From a virus: a stretch of DNA of 33,347 nt. The stretch's first letter is position 1, and each line of letters starts with the position of its first letter. Positions 14,439 to 22,635 of this stretch are shown piece by piece. Location: the IMG/VR virus record IMGVR_UViG_3300020056_001226, positions 1 to 33,347 of that record, one strand, 5' to 3'. Made by a program: the position numbers and the translations under genes. Below the pieces are notes generated by a model. It had not been told where the DNA came from, made no database searches, and saw nothing but the letters and a program-made list of their open reading frames with translations.

Positions 14439-15038
14439 TTAAAGTGTTATAGAAACTATTTTTGAATCTTGGTAAGATGTTATTTCGTAATTATTTTGTT
14501 CACAAAACTCATCAACCGCCCTTTTTAAATCATGCCACTGACCACAGTTGTAATCATCGATAGCAATTACACCACCAGATCGCATACACTTAGACCAATA
14601 ATCAAGAACATCTTTTGTTTCTTCATACGAATGAGAACCATCATAGAAAACTATGTTGGGTGATCTATCCGGCGGGGTGTCCCATTTACTCCACCTATGT
14701 ACCATAAATGTAATATCCCTATTCAGAATATTCTTGTGTATTTCTTCAAACTGTTCTTGTGGAGTGCTTCTGTTTCTAATAACCTCTTCTTTAAAATTAT
14801 CATCTAGACCCAGTTCTTCAATCATCTCTTCCGTTGGGCCTTGCCAACCTTCACACACATCTACTGTTACGATGTGATGTTCCACTCCCTTCAGTGCATC
14901 ATCAAAGGTTACTGCACTCTTTCCGTACAATGTCCCAATCTCGTAGACAAAAACATATTCACTGTCTTTAAATTTAGAACATATATTATATATAGCGGCA
15001 GAATCAGCCGGTAACATAAAACCACGGATATCATTCAT
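14439..15038 (-). CDS. Methyltransferase_24-like protein, 199 aa
   Basis: The pattern FVYEIGTLYGKSAVTFDDAL (motif I-like, EIG at 33-35), VTVDVCEGW, and NIVFYDGSHSYEETKDVLDY is followed by SGGVIAIDDY. It is typical of the Methyltransf_24 (PF13578) family, where Asp in YDGSH and the DD of IAIDDY bind the cofactor or metal. In glycan clusters this family methylates sugars. The protein has no signal peptide. Its ATG overlaps the upstream TGA (ATGA), coupling it to the oxygenase-like gene. Confidence 0.75.
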   Translation of the reverse strand: MNDIRGFMLPADSAAIYNICSKFKDSEYVFVYEIGTLYGKSAVTFDDALKGVEHHIVTVDVCEGWQGPTEEMIEELGLDDNFKEEVIRNRSTPQEQFEEIHKNILNRDITFMVHRWSKWDTPPDRSPNIVFYDGSHSYEETKDVLDYWSKCMRSGGVIAIDDYNCGQWHDLKRAVDEFCEQNNYEITSYQDSKIVSITL

Positions 15039-15547
15039 AGGATCAATTGTCTCTTGTTTAAATGATGTATCGTGTCAGACCATGACATCGTTGTAGATAT
15101 TTGTAAAACGTAAGAATCTTTATCCCCATGATATGATGCCTTGTGCGGCACAGAAGCATTTATTAAACAAGGATAATGGTATGTTATGTGTTCATATGTT
15201 TCTTCATCTACCTGATGCCAAATATCTCTGGCATCCAAAAAAAGAGGAAAAGTAAAGTTCACATGTCTTAACTTATTATCGACATGCAAATCTGTTTTAC
15301 TGTTTGGGGGAGACTTTATCATGGCAACATGAGACGGTTTGAATCCATACCTAGAAGCAATCTGTACAGAAGTTCTATGGTGTCTAGGTAAAACCAAGAG
15401 ATTATAATTTTTTCCTTCTTTTCCACCTTTGCGTACAACACCGTTTTCGTCTATCTCGTGATCGTACCACTCAGAGGATAATGCTATATTTCGATAAGTT
15501 TCTAATTCTTCTTCGGTTACTAAGTTTTTGATTCTATACAAGAACAT
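15035..15547 (-). CDS. 2OG-Fe(II) oxygenase-like protein, 170 aa
   Basis: A double-stranded beta-helix signature is visible: LHVDNKLRHVNFTFPLF (HxD at His88/Asp90), then HYPCLINASVPHKASYHGD with the distal His135. The pattern resembles phage and bacterial aspartyl/prolyl-hydroxylase-like enzymes. The Arg that usually binds 2-oxoglutarate about ten residues after the distal His is not obvious (the sequence reads DSYVLQIS), so activity is uncertain. The substrate is unknown. The start overlaps the dCMP deaminase stop by 28 bases with a weak RBS. Confidence 0.6.
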   Translation of the reverse strand: MFLYRIKNLVTEEELETYRNIALSSEWYDHEIDENGVVRKGGKEGKNYNLLVLPRHHRTSVQIASRYGFKPSHVAMIKSPPNSKTDLHVDNKLRHVNFTFPLFLDARDIWHQVDEETYEHITYHYPCLINASVPHKASYHGDKDSYVLQISTTMSWSDTIHHLNKRQLIL

Positions 15548-15933
15548 TCTATATTACACTTTCTCAAAAAATCTAGACCAGCAGAACCTTTCGGATAAGG
15601 ATGTCTCCAAAATACATTTGATACACCAGACTGATAGATCAACTTGGCGCAGTCAATGCATGGTTCGTGCGTAGTATATAAAGAAGCACCAACACAACTT
15701 TCATTTGATCTAGCAACCTTTGCGATTGCATTTGTTTCTGCATGAAGTACTTCTGGTTTGGTTACGTTATCAATTTCACATATGTTGTCCCACCCGCTGG
15801 GCATACCATTGTATCCGATACTAATAATGCGATTGTCTTTTACAATGATACACCCAACTTGCAGTCTTTCAGCGGAAGACAGTTTAGCGTATACTTCTGC
15901 TGCTTCCATGTGTGCATAATCAAATTTATTCAT
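15520..15933 (-). CDS. cd: dCMP/cytidine deaminase-family protein, 137 aa
   Basis: The zinc-site motifs are intact: LHAETNAIAK (His64, catalytic Glu66) and TTHEPCIDCAKLIYQSGV (Cys92, Cys95). The spacing and the GYNGMPSGWDNICE segment match dCMP deaminases that make dUMP, here the substrate for the phage ThyX. At 137 residues it is shorter than T4 dCMP deaminase (193), apparently lacking the T4 insertions. ATG 15933 overlaps the upstream stop (TGATG). Adjacent nrdA, nrdB, glutaredoxin and thyX support a dNTP role. Confidence 0.9.
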   Translation of the reverse strand: MNKFDYAHMEAAEVYAKLSSAERLQVGCIIVKDNRIISIGYNGMPSGWDNICEIDNVTKPEVLHAETNAIAKVARSNESCVGASLYTTHEPCIDCAKLIYQSGVSNVFWRHPYPKGSAGLDFLRKCNIECSCIESKT

Positions 15934-16115
15934 CACCAGTCTATATAATCCTCTTCATCTTCAAATTCAAGTTCACGTTGATTGGGATCATAATAGTCGT
16001 CCAATCCATCGCCACAAAAAGTACAATAAGTTACTTGGTAGTGATCTTCTGACATATCATGTTTTACATGGTATGTTGCTTCGCATCTGTCGCACTCAAT
16101 GTATATCGGTCTCAT
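15933..16115 (-). CDS. Small zinc-ribbon-like protein, 60 aa
   Basis: Two Cys pairs, CDRC and CTFC, lie about 26 residues apart in a 60-residue protein that begins MRPIYIECDRCEATYHVKHD. This fits a single zinc ribbon, with a very acidic C-terminal tail (ELEFEDEEDYIDW). The start ATG 16115 overlaps the nrdB stop (ATGA), and the stop overlaps the deaminase start. Its place between nrdB and the deaminase suggests a role in the nucleotide unit, but a regulatory or adaptor function is only a guess. Confidence 0.7.
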   Translation of the reverse strand: MRPIYIECDRCEATYHVKHDMSEDHYQVTYCTFCGDGLDDYYDPNQRELEFEDEEDYIDW

Positions 16116-17092
16116 GCTGCTGACCCCCATACATCTCCCCAGTCACCAGACAATGCACCACGGGCATAGTCTGTTGCTCTGTTCTCAAAGAAGTTTGTGT
16201 GAGTAGGAGCATTAATCATTTCCTCGACCCAAAGCAGAGGATTCTTCTTCACCTTGAAGATACCCTTCATACCAAGAGAGATCAATCTGCGGTCTGCAAT
16301 GTAACGAATATATTTTTTAACATCTTCGTTTGATAGTCCCTCCATTGGGCCCATGGCAAATGCGAGATCAATAAACTTGTCTTCCAGTGCAACCATCTTT
16401 TCTGCAATGGTGTAAATAGATGACTTCAATTTGTCGTTCCACAGTTCAAGATTCTCTTCTACATATGTGCGGAACAGTTTGATCATAGACTCGGCGTGCA
16501 TTGTTTCGTCTACAATAGACCAAGTAACAATCTGGCCCATGCCCTTCATCTTACCGTGTCGTGGAAAGTTCAACAACATAATGAAAGAGGAGAACAACTG
16601 CATACCCTCAGTAAACGCAGAGAATGCGGCAATGTTTGTTGCTACTGATTCCTTGGTGCCATTCTGATTTGATAGGTCTGTAAAGTAATCATGCTTATCA
16701 CGCATTGCTTCATACTCAAGGAATTCATTGTATGTTGACTCTGGCATTCCGAGTGTTTCAATGAGGTGAGAATAAGCCGCAACATGTAATGCCTCTCTTG
16801 CAGCAAATCCTGCGAGCATCATGCGTACTTCTGGTTGTGGAAAATATGGCAGATAGTTTGTTACATAACCACCGGCAACATCAATGTCACCCTGCGTAAA
16901 GAAACGAAAGATGTTAGTAAGAAACGCCTGTTCTTCTTTTGATAATTTGTTTTTCCAGTCTTTTACATCTTCTGCCATGGGAACTTCAGTGTGCAACCAA
17001 TGAGACTGTTCATGTTTCAACCACGCCTCGTATGCCCAAGGATAGTTGAATGGTTTGAAGTAAGTTCTTTCTTGTGTTAAATCGGTTTTCAC
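16112..17092 (-). CDS. nrdB: Class Ia ribonucleotide reductase, beta subunit, 326 aa
   Basis: Diiron ligands line up with E. coli NrdB by spacing: Asp69 (TQGDID), Glu100 and His103 (AAREALH), Glu162 (FTEGMQ), Glu196 and His199 (VDETMH). The radical Tyr is present at 107, seven residues after Glu100 (EALHVAAYSH), so this is a Tyr-radical class Ia enzyme. It supplies the radical to NrdA, encoded upstream. The protein is shorter than E. coli NrdB (376). Translation starts at GTG 17092 with AGGAG seven bases upstream. Confidence 0.95.
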   Translation of the reverse strand: MKTDLTQERTYFKPFNYPWAYEAWLKHEQSHWLHTEVPMAEDVKDWKNKLSKEEQAFLTNIFRFFTQGDIDVAGGYVTNYLPYFPQPEVRMMLAGFAAREALHVAAYSHLIETLGMPESTYNEFLEYEAMRDKHDYFTDLSNQNGTKESVATNIAAFSAFTEGMQLFSSFIMLLNFPRHGKMKGMGQIVTWSIVDETMHAESMIKLFRTYVEENLELWNDKLKSSIYTIAEKMVALEDKFIDLAFAMGPMEGLSNEDVKKYIRYIADRRLISLGMKGIFKVKKNPLLWVEEMINAPTHTNFFENRATDYARGALSGDWGDVWGSAA

Positions 17093-17101
17093 ACTCTCTC
17101 C

Positions 17102-17308
17102 TTAGAAGTATCTGTCCCACTCTGGGGACATAGAAAATTTAATTAATTCTTCGTAACCACCAACATGATAGTCATCGATATATATTTGCGGCACACGGCC
17201 CTCGGGTTGATGCTCTTCGACAAAATCCACTTCCATCCCCATTAAAAATCCTTTAGCATCAGAACAAAATTTACAGTCGTCTCTTGATAAAATTCTTACT
17301 TTACTCAT
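17102..17308 (-). CDS. Glutaredoxin, 68 aa
   Basis: A minimal glutaredoxin with active site CKFC at Cys12/Cys15 (most glutaredoxins have CPYC), the cis-Pro motif RVPQIYIDD and the GGYEEL glutathione-binding segment. It most likely re-reduces the NrdA C-terminal Cys pair, like T4 NrdC. It sits directly upstream of nrdB and overlaps the QueC-like gene stop by 8 bases. Confidence 0.9.
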   Translation of the reverse strand: MSKVRILSRDDCKFCSDAKGFLMGMEVDFVEEHQPEGRVPQIYIDDYHVGGYEELIKFSMSPEWDRYF

Positions 17309-17942
17309 TGCCGGTATCTACCTCTCCTATTTCTTTAAAACCCCATTCCCTCTCTTTACACCACCAACAACTATTACATCTACCTCTGTCACGTTCCGTA
17401 CAACTATGTGTTATGGGCATTATAATATCAGCAATTCCTAAATCAAATCCCAACTTAATAGTTCTATCCTTTGTCCACGTTGCAAAAGGATGTGCTACAT
17501 ATTTTTTCTCTTCTTCTGTTGGTTCAAATCTATCGTTTGGTAATGGGTATCCGTCTGGCAACATATCTCTTTGATTCGGAGGATATGCGTTTTTAGCGTT
17601 TAAAATAAAATCGGCGTGGCCGCCCTCTATTATTTCATAAGCTCCACTTGTCACATAATCAGAAGGGTTTTCACTATCGATACTACCAACTATGGTAGTT
17701 TCCATAACAGGAGTATTTAGGAATTTACAAGTTGCATCAAGTACCTTGTTGGCATAATAAACTGCGCCATCTAACTTTGGTACGGTAAAAGGAATGCACT
17801 CCTGTCCCCGTGTATTACATGTAGCTTTTGCGATAGTCCATAGACAAGCACTATCCCACCCCCCAGAAACAAGTACAGCAATTCTTTTGTCTCTTGGGAT
17901 AAGATTACTTATACCAAACACGCCTTTCAGTGATGACATCAT
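17301..17942 (-). CDS. queC: QueC-like PP-loop ATPase, 213 aa
   Basis: The PP-loop SGGWDSACL (about 26-34) is followed by a QueC-like C-terminal region: HPFATWTKDRTIKLGFDLGI, then a zinc-binding HSCTERDRGRCNSCWWCKER with Cys at about 181, 189, 192 and 195. QueC converts 7-carboxy-7-deazaguanine to preQ0. The middle of this protein (RDMLPDGYPLPNDRF) departs from the usual QueC sequence, and no QueD, QueE, FolE or base-transfer enzyme is in the window, so the exact product is open. It lies inside the nrd unit; its ATG 17942 overlaps the nrdA TGA (TGATG). Confidence 0.7.
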   Translation of the reverse strand: MMSSLKGVFGISNLIPRDKRIAVLVSGGWDSACLWTIAKATCNTRGQECIPFTVPKLDGAVYYANKVLDATCKFLNTPVMETTIVGSIDSENPSDYVTSGAYEIIEGGHADFILNAKNAYPPNQRDMLPDGYPLPNDRFEPTEEEKKYVAHPFATWTKDRTIKLGFDLGIADIIMPITHSCTERDRGRCNSCWWCKEREWGFKEIGEVDTGNE

Positions 17943-19741
17943 CAACCCTCACATGCTAAACATGAGTTTTCATCAATCAGAGATTGCATATCAATCTCCT
18001 TGATTACTTCTCGTTCAATCCTCTTTGATACTCTGTCTGCCTTACCTAGTTTTTCTGATCGGCAGTAGTAAAGTGTTTTCAAACCGTGTTTCCATGCCAA
18101 GAAATGTACAGCATGTAGATACTTGATGTTTACATCTGGACGGAAAAATAAATTAAGTGACTGTGCTTGGTCAATAAATGACTGTCTATCTGCCGCATGT
18201 TCGATTACCCATCTCTGGTCAATCTCCATCGATGTTTTGTAAACATCTTTCTCCCAATCACTTAGAAAGTTTAGATGTTGTACAGACCCATCGTTTGCAA
18301 TTATTGACGACCAAGTTTCGTCATAATCGATTTTTGGATTTTCTTCAATTTTATTTTTAATGAGATTGTCCAAATGCTTATTTTTGTTGAGATACGCACC
18401 GCTAAGTGTGTCCTGACGGTAGGCGTTAGCCCTATAAGGTTCAATAGACGGTGAAGTGTTACCCATGATAATACTACTACTAGCATTGGGAGCGATAGCC
18501 ATAACGTGGCTAAATCTTCGTCCTGTGCCTGTTGCATCAGGCGCTTCACCTCGGTCTTTACCGAGTTCCAAATTTGCGTCATCTAACTTACTCCTAATCA
18601 GTCTGAATATTCTTAGGTTTGTCCCCTTTGCAGTGGGACTTTCCCAAGGGATATTCTTTTTCTGCAAATATGCATGGAATCCCAACGCCCCAACACCAAT
18701 ACTTCTTTCACGCATTGCAGAAAATTTTGCTCTACCAACTTCTTTGGGTGCATTATCAATAAAGTATTGTAACACATTGTCCAACATCTCTGCAATATCT
18801 TTTAGAAAATTGTTATCCTTAGACCATGCATCATAGTACTCCAGATTGACTGAAGATAGACAACAAACCGCAGTTCTTTCTTTATTGGTGGGAAGAATAA
18901 TTTCTGAACAGAGATTAGACTGGTGAATCTTTAGACCCAATGCCTTTTGAAACTCTGGCAAATTCCTATTACTGGTATCAACAAAGTGTAGATATGGTTC
19001 ACCTGTCTCCATGCGTAGTTCAAGAATCTTTTGCCACAGTGCCTTCGCTGAAACCGTGTCACGCACTTCACCCGAGTGAGGGTCAATCAAGTTCCACCCG
19101 TCATCCGCCTCTGGGTCTGTCATGCAACGTTCAATCAGTTCCATAAATCGGTCACTGATATTAATACCGTGATGCAGATTTAGGCACCGCCAGTTCTGAT
19201 CACCAGTGGGTTTACGCATCTCCAAAAATACAACTACATCGGGATGAGAGATGTCGAGATATGTAGCATAAGAACCACGGCGGGTACGACCTTGCCTGTA
19301 AGCCAAACAAGAGGCGTCATAGGTTTTAAGATGAGGCATGACACCAACAGACTTGTCATCACTAGCACGGATACCGAATCCAATACCAACCCCACCACCG
19401 AGCATAGACAACCAATTAGTCTCACTTAAATTCTCCACCAGTCCTTCTGCTGTATCATTAATATAATTGAGAAAACAAGAGATAGGCATACCCTTCTTCG
19501 ATCTACCGAAAGACAGAATGGGGGTAGAGTATGACAGCCAGTGTTTACTAGAATACTCATACAGTCTTTGTGCATGTTCTAGATTAGAACCAAACGTCTT
19601 ACTGACAAAAGCAAATCTCTCTTGGGGAGATACTTCGTCATCTCGCATGTAACTTTCTTTGAGTCTTTGTATTCCAAGTTTGTCAAAAAGTTCATCCCGA
19701 GATAAATCTATCTGAATACCCATGCAGTCTTGTTTTGCCAT
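17942..19741 (-). CDS. nrdA: Class Ia ribonucleotide reductase, alpha subunit without ATP-cone, 599 aa
   Basis: Catalytic residues are present: Cys89 (PISCFLN), the radical Cys278 in SNLCSEI with Asn276 and Glu280, Cys293/294 (AVCCLSS), the Tyr pair 558-559 (LKTLYYCRS) of the radical-transfer path, and a C-terminal CLACEG redox pair. The N-terminus lacks the roughly 90-residue ATP-cone of E. coli NrdA, so overall activity regulation by dATP is probably absent. AAGGGA lies about 7 bases before ATG 19741, which directly follows the SGNH stop. It works with NrdB and the glutaredoxin downstream. Confidence 0.95.
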   Translation of the reverse strand: MAKQDCMGIQIDLSRDELFDKLGIQRLKESYMRDDEVSPQERFAFVSKTFGSNLEHAQRLYEYSSKHWLSYSTPILSFGRSKKGMPISCFLNYINDTAEGLVENLSETNWLSMLGGGVGIGFGIRASDDKSVGVMPHLKTYDASCLAYRQGRTRRGSYATYLDISHPDVVVFLEMRKPTGDQNWRCLNLHHGINISDRFMELIERCMTDPEADDGWNLIDPHSGEVRDTVSAKALWQKILELRMETGEPYLHFVDTSNRNLPEFQKALGLKIHQSNLCSEIILPTNKERTAVCCLSSVNLEYYDAWSKDNNFLKDIAEMLDNVLQYFIDNAPKEVGRAKFSAMRERSIGVGALGFHAYLQKKNIPWESPTAKGTNLRIFRLIRSKLDDANLELGKDRGEAPDATGTGRRFSHVMAIAPNASSSIIMGNTSPSIEPYRANAYRQDTLSGAYLNKNKHLDNLIKNKIEENPKIDYDETWSSIIANDGSVQHLNFLSDWEKDVYKTSMEIDQRWVIEHAADRQSFIDQAQSLNLFFRPDVNIKYLHAVHFLAWKHGLKTLYYCRSEKLGKADRVSKRIEREVIKEIDMQSLIDENSCLACEG

Positions 19742-20560
19742 TTAAATTTCCCTTAACCATCTCGTTGTTAGGTCTTGCTGAAAGTGCAAGCCTGGATGCA
19801 TCAAATCTCTTGATGCCGCAAATTTTTCATTCTCGTTGTTTTTCCAAGCATTCATACCAATATGATGCCTTTCAACAGCAGATATGGTTCTCAATTCTAT
19901 GTTGTGTTGGTGACACAGTTCACTGATTGCCATTAGGTTCTTCTGTCTTGATATATATCTCTCTACTTTATCGGCAGCTAAATCTTGTTTCCAAGATTCT
20001 GGTGACCAAAATCCAATGGGTTCAGCATTTTCATTGGTGAACACTTCCCTTCCTAATTGGCTGTTCTCCAAAAGTAAAACCATTTTGGGTTTTATAATCG
20101 GGAGCCAAGAATATAGAGCTCTAAAAGTGACATCCATTGGTGCAGTTGGCAGTCCCAAATTCCACACTTTTGTTTTAGTTTCCCACTCCAACATGGAAGG
20201 CCATATTTGAGTTTCGTGTAAACCAGTGCCAAACGTAAAACACTCTCCAGTTGCTACAATACTGTTTGGAGATTCATAAAACTCTTCATCACGAAATCCG
20301 TAACTATTCAGATCATAATTAATGGTTGTTCCCAACCACCCATATTTTTCTAGTTCGTTTTTTCGTTTTTCAAAGTTTTTATTGTACTCTTCCTCACTGT
20401 CAGTAGAAACCCAGTTCAATGTAATCGGACTTTTTCGATTATATGATTGGGGGTTGTGATATTTTATTTTATCTTCTACTCGACTAATGGTATCCTGATT
20501 ATCCTCAGTAGATTTAAAAATTCTTTCAAAAGCTTTGTACCGAAAAAATTTTCTACTCAT
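19742..20560 (-). CDS. SGNH-like protein, copy 3, with Ser-to-Cys at block I (272 aa)
   Basis: The protein shares its layout with the 29978-30934 copy: an N-terminal W-x-STD segment, NYDLNSYGFRDEEF (82-95), a block I region GECFTFGTGL (105-114) and DLMHPG near the C-terminus (His255). In the paralogue block I reads GCSHTFGVGL, so the nucleophile Ser is Cys107 here (codon TGT). It may be a thiol-based enzyme, altered in specificity, or inactive. Its location between thyX and nrdA is odd for a glycan enzyme. GAGG precedes ATG 20560, which overlaps thyX by 8 bases. Confidence 0.6.
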   Translation of the reverse strand: MSRKFFRYKAFERIFKSTEDNQDTISRVEDKIKYHNPQSYNRKSPITLNWVSTDSEEEYNKNFEKRKNELEKYGWLGTTINYDLNSYGFRDEEFYESPNSIVATGECFTFGTGLHETQIWPSMLEWETKTKVWNLGLPTAPMDVTFRALYSWLPIIKPKMVLLLENSQLGREVFTNENAEPIGFWSPESWKQDLAADKVERYISRQKNLMAISELCHQHNIELRTISAVERHHIGMNAWKNNENEKFAASRDLMHPGLHFQQDLTTRWLREI

Positions 20561-21239
20561 TTAGTGCCTCAACCACTTCTGGAAAATGAAGACCAATAAT
20601 ATCCCAACACTTATCAGCAACATCCATGTGTTCTTTCTGTGTTCCGTTTGCACGGCGGAGTTCACAGTAATGAATCCAAGATCGCAGTGAACCCGCCATA
20701 TAGAGTGTTGTTTCAGTAAGACCCTCGGGCAAAACTGCCCTAGCCTGTTCCTTTGCAATACCCTGATTCAGAGCCCACTGATAAACTTCTTTGATCTTGT
20801 TCACCAATTCATGTTGTTTCATATTCCAAGCTTCTGCCATTCGTTGTTCTGGGGTTGATTCCCCGTGTTTGGTCAGAGTCTTTTCAATCGGAATACTATT
20901 CTGCCTGTTCTTGGGGTCTTGCAATCTTGCTGGACGAGTTATAAAACTCTCGCTCACGGCATACCTTTGACTAAATTCTTGAAAACTAAAACTTCTATGT
21001 CTCAAGATTTGTCGTGCAATATCACGGGTAGTTTTGATTTCCATAGTAATGTGTACCATTTCAAATGGAGACCAGTGATTGTTTTTTGCAAGGTATCTCA
21101 ACAATCTAGGAGCAGTTTCCTGATTGTTTTGATTTTCTGGATTACTTACTCGTGCAACATAGGAAACCAATTGTCCTGCTGTTTCACATCCAGTAATTGC
21201 AGAAGGTTTAGAGAGACTGACTAGACTCACATGCGACAT
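20553..21239 (-). CDS. thyX: Flavin-dependent thymidylate synthase ThyX, 228 aa
   Basis: The ThyX signature RHRSFS is at residues 80-85, in ILRHRSFSFQEFSQRYA. A second conserved region, ARAVLPEGLTETTLYMAGSL followed by HYCELR (about 165-195), binds FAD and dUMP. The enzyme methylates dUMP using methylenetetrahydrofolate and FAD, and takes the place of the ThyA-type Td of T4. Together with dCMP deaminase and NrdAB it completes dTTP supply. AAGGA lies upstream of ATG 21239. Confidence 0.95.
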   Translation of the reverse strand: MSHVSLVSLSKPSAITGCETAGQLVSYVARVSNPENQNNQETAPRLLRYLAKNNHWSPFEMVHITMEIKTTRDIARQILRHRSFSFQEFSQRYAVSESFITRPARLQDPKNRQNSIPIEKTLTKHGESTPEQRMAEAWNMKQHELVNKIKEVYQWALNQGIAKEQARAVLPEGLTETTLYMAGSLRSWIHYCELRRANGTQKEHMDVADKCWDIIGLHFPEVVEALNE

Positions 21240-21256
21240 AATATACTATCCTTGAC

Positions 21257-21589
21257 TTAGTTTTTAGACTTGGGTGCAGCCTTCTTTTTGGGTGCGGTCT
21301 TTTTCTTGGCGCCTGGTTTGCGACCACGGCGAGGTTTACCTTTAGCAGCGTCAACCACATCACCCGCCTGATCTACAACAGCAGCTGCGGCATCTTTAAC
21401 GTCTGCGAGTTCTTCCTTGACTCGATCAACACGATTTGCAACTTCTGCTTTTACTTCAGCAACAGTTTCCTTGGCTTCTGCAACGACATCATCAACCTTG
21501 TTTTTGACATCCGTTCCATCAACCTTCCCATCTTGGTTGTAGTCGAAACCCATCCACCAAGCTTTTACTTTATTCCAAAACTCTTTCAT
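21257..21589 (-). CDS. EF-hand-like protein with coiled coil and basic tail, 110 aa
   Basis: From ATG 21589 the protein begins MKEFWNKVKAWWMGFDYNQD. The loop DYNQDGKVDGTD (16-27) fits an EF-hand calcium loop (D-x-N-x-D-G-x-V-D-x-x-D, with Asp instead of Glu at position 12). A long Ala/Val/Glu/Lys coiled coil follows (about 30-85), then a Lys/Pro/Ala tail (KKKTAPKKKAAPK) typical of nucleic-acid binding. AGGAGA is perfectly placed before ATG 21589, while ATG 21613 lies inside the primase end. Function unknown; a virion or nucleoid-type role is a guess. Confidence 0.7.
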   Translation of the reverse strand: MKEFWNKVKAWWMGFDYNQDGKVDGTDVKNKVDDVVAEAKETVAEVKAEVANRVDRVKEELADVKDAAAAVVDQAGDVVDAAKGKPRRGRKPGAKKKTAPKKKAAPKSKN

Positions 21590-21597
21590 GTTATCTC

Positions 21598-22635
21598 CTA
21601 ACACTTTTTCCATTGATTGAATTTAAATTTGGCAGACAGTCCACGGTGAGTATTGTTGTTCACTATTTCCTGTACGTCCAAACCATCTCTTGCCATATCA
21701 TTTATATCTTTTTGAGATATACTTTCTGGCCAAATTACAATATTGTAATTTTGATCTACATATTTTTCGATCAATTTACAAACTTCCTTGTTTTTCGGTT
21801 GGTTATCAAACACAATCCGAATCTTTTCGGGATCAAATCCAAAATCCCCAATCTTGCCAAATGAAGTACCAGCACAAGCAATACAGTTATCTAAAAATAG
21901 AGAATCCAACGGGCCTTCAACAACCGTGATCATTTTATCCTCACAAACTTGTTCTAAACCGAATACAGTTGGAGCTTCTTCTCTTACTTTGACTAGGATA
22001 TATCTTAACGTTTCGCCACGCATGGCACGCAAAGACACAGCAGTGAGTCTGCCGTGTCTGTCAAAGAACGGTATTGCTAATCTTGGTTCCTCCGTGACGA
22101 TACTCGCCGCATATTTGTCATTAAGTTGTACGATATTTTTTATGTTGTCAATGAAGTAAAGTCTGTCCCATGCAGTTTTTGGAATTGACCTACTTTCAAC
22201 ATACTCGACAACCTCATGATCATATGGAAGAGTACTCACCCTGTCCATTATATTATCTATAAGATTTACAACCTTTGGCTCTGGTGGTTCGGCAGCAGTA
22301 TCAAAGAGTTTGTGTCCGTTTGGTGTCCAGTTTGATCCAGATGGTTGCCACTGTTTTTTCTCGCCTTCCGTATATTTTTCAAGACAGTATTCTTTGTAGG
22401 ACACTGGATCAAGTTGTTTCAACACGTTACCAAAGGATGCGCCATATCCACACTTGTGGCACTTATAGATCATGTTGTTTTCTTTACGAAAGAAGTATCC
22501 ACGCATCTTATTTAGTTTGCGCTTGGAATCCCCACAAAAAGGACACCTCACATTAAAGAGATAATCATTCTTGCGCTTGAATTTCTCAAAACGATGAGAG
22601 ATATAGTTTAAGTATTTGACATCAACGTATAACAT
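21598..22635 (-). CDS. 61: T4 gp61-type DNA primase, 345 aa
   Basis: The N-terminal zinc-binding domain has CPFCGDS (Cys31, Cys34) and CHKCGYG (Cys59, Cys62). The TOPRIM core has VVEGPLDSLFLDN with Glu240 and IVFDNQPKNKE with Asp277. Length is close to T4 gp61 (342). It makes RNA primers for lagging-strand synthesis; the matching RNase H is at 8923-9801. No Shine-Dalgarno precedes ATG 22635. A sigma70-like promoter ends six bases upstream, so the mRNA may be leaderless. Confidence 0.93.
   Translation of the reverse strand: MLYVDVKYLNYISHRFEKFKRKNDYLFNVRCPFCGDSKRKLNKMRGYFFRKENNMIYKCHKCGYGASFGNVLKQLDPVSYKEYCLEKYTEGEKKQWQPSGSNWTPNGHKLFDTAAEPPEPKVVNLIDNIMDRVSTLPYDHEVVEYVESRSIPKTAWDRLYFIDNIKNIVQLNDKYAASIVTEEPRLAIPFFDRHGRLTAVSLRAMRGETLRYILVKVREEAPTVFGLEQVCEDKMITVVEGPLDSLFLDNCIACAGTSFGKIGDFGFDPEKIRIVFDNQPKNKEVCKLIEKYVDQNYNIVIWPESISQKDINDMARDGLDVQEIVNNNTHRGLSAKFKFNQWKKC

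Noticed and set aside
17942-19741. NrdA as a B12-dependent class II reductase, to fit the BtuB-like receptor
   Set aside because: The Tyr pair, C-terminal Cys pair and an adjacent Tyr-radical NrdB show a class Ia enzyme.
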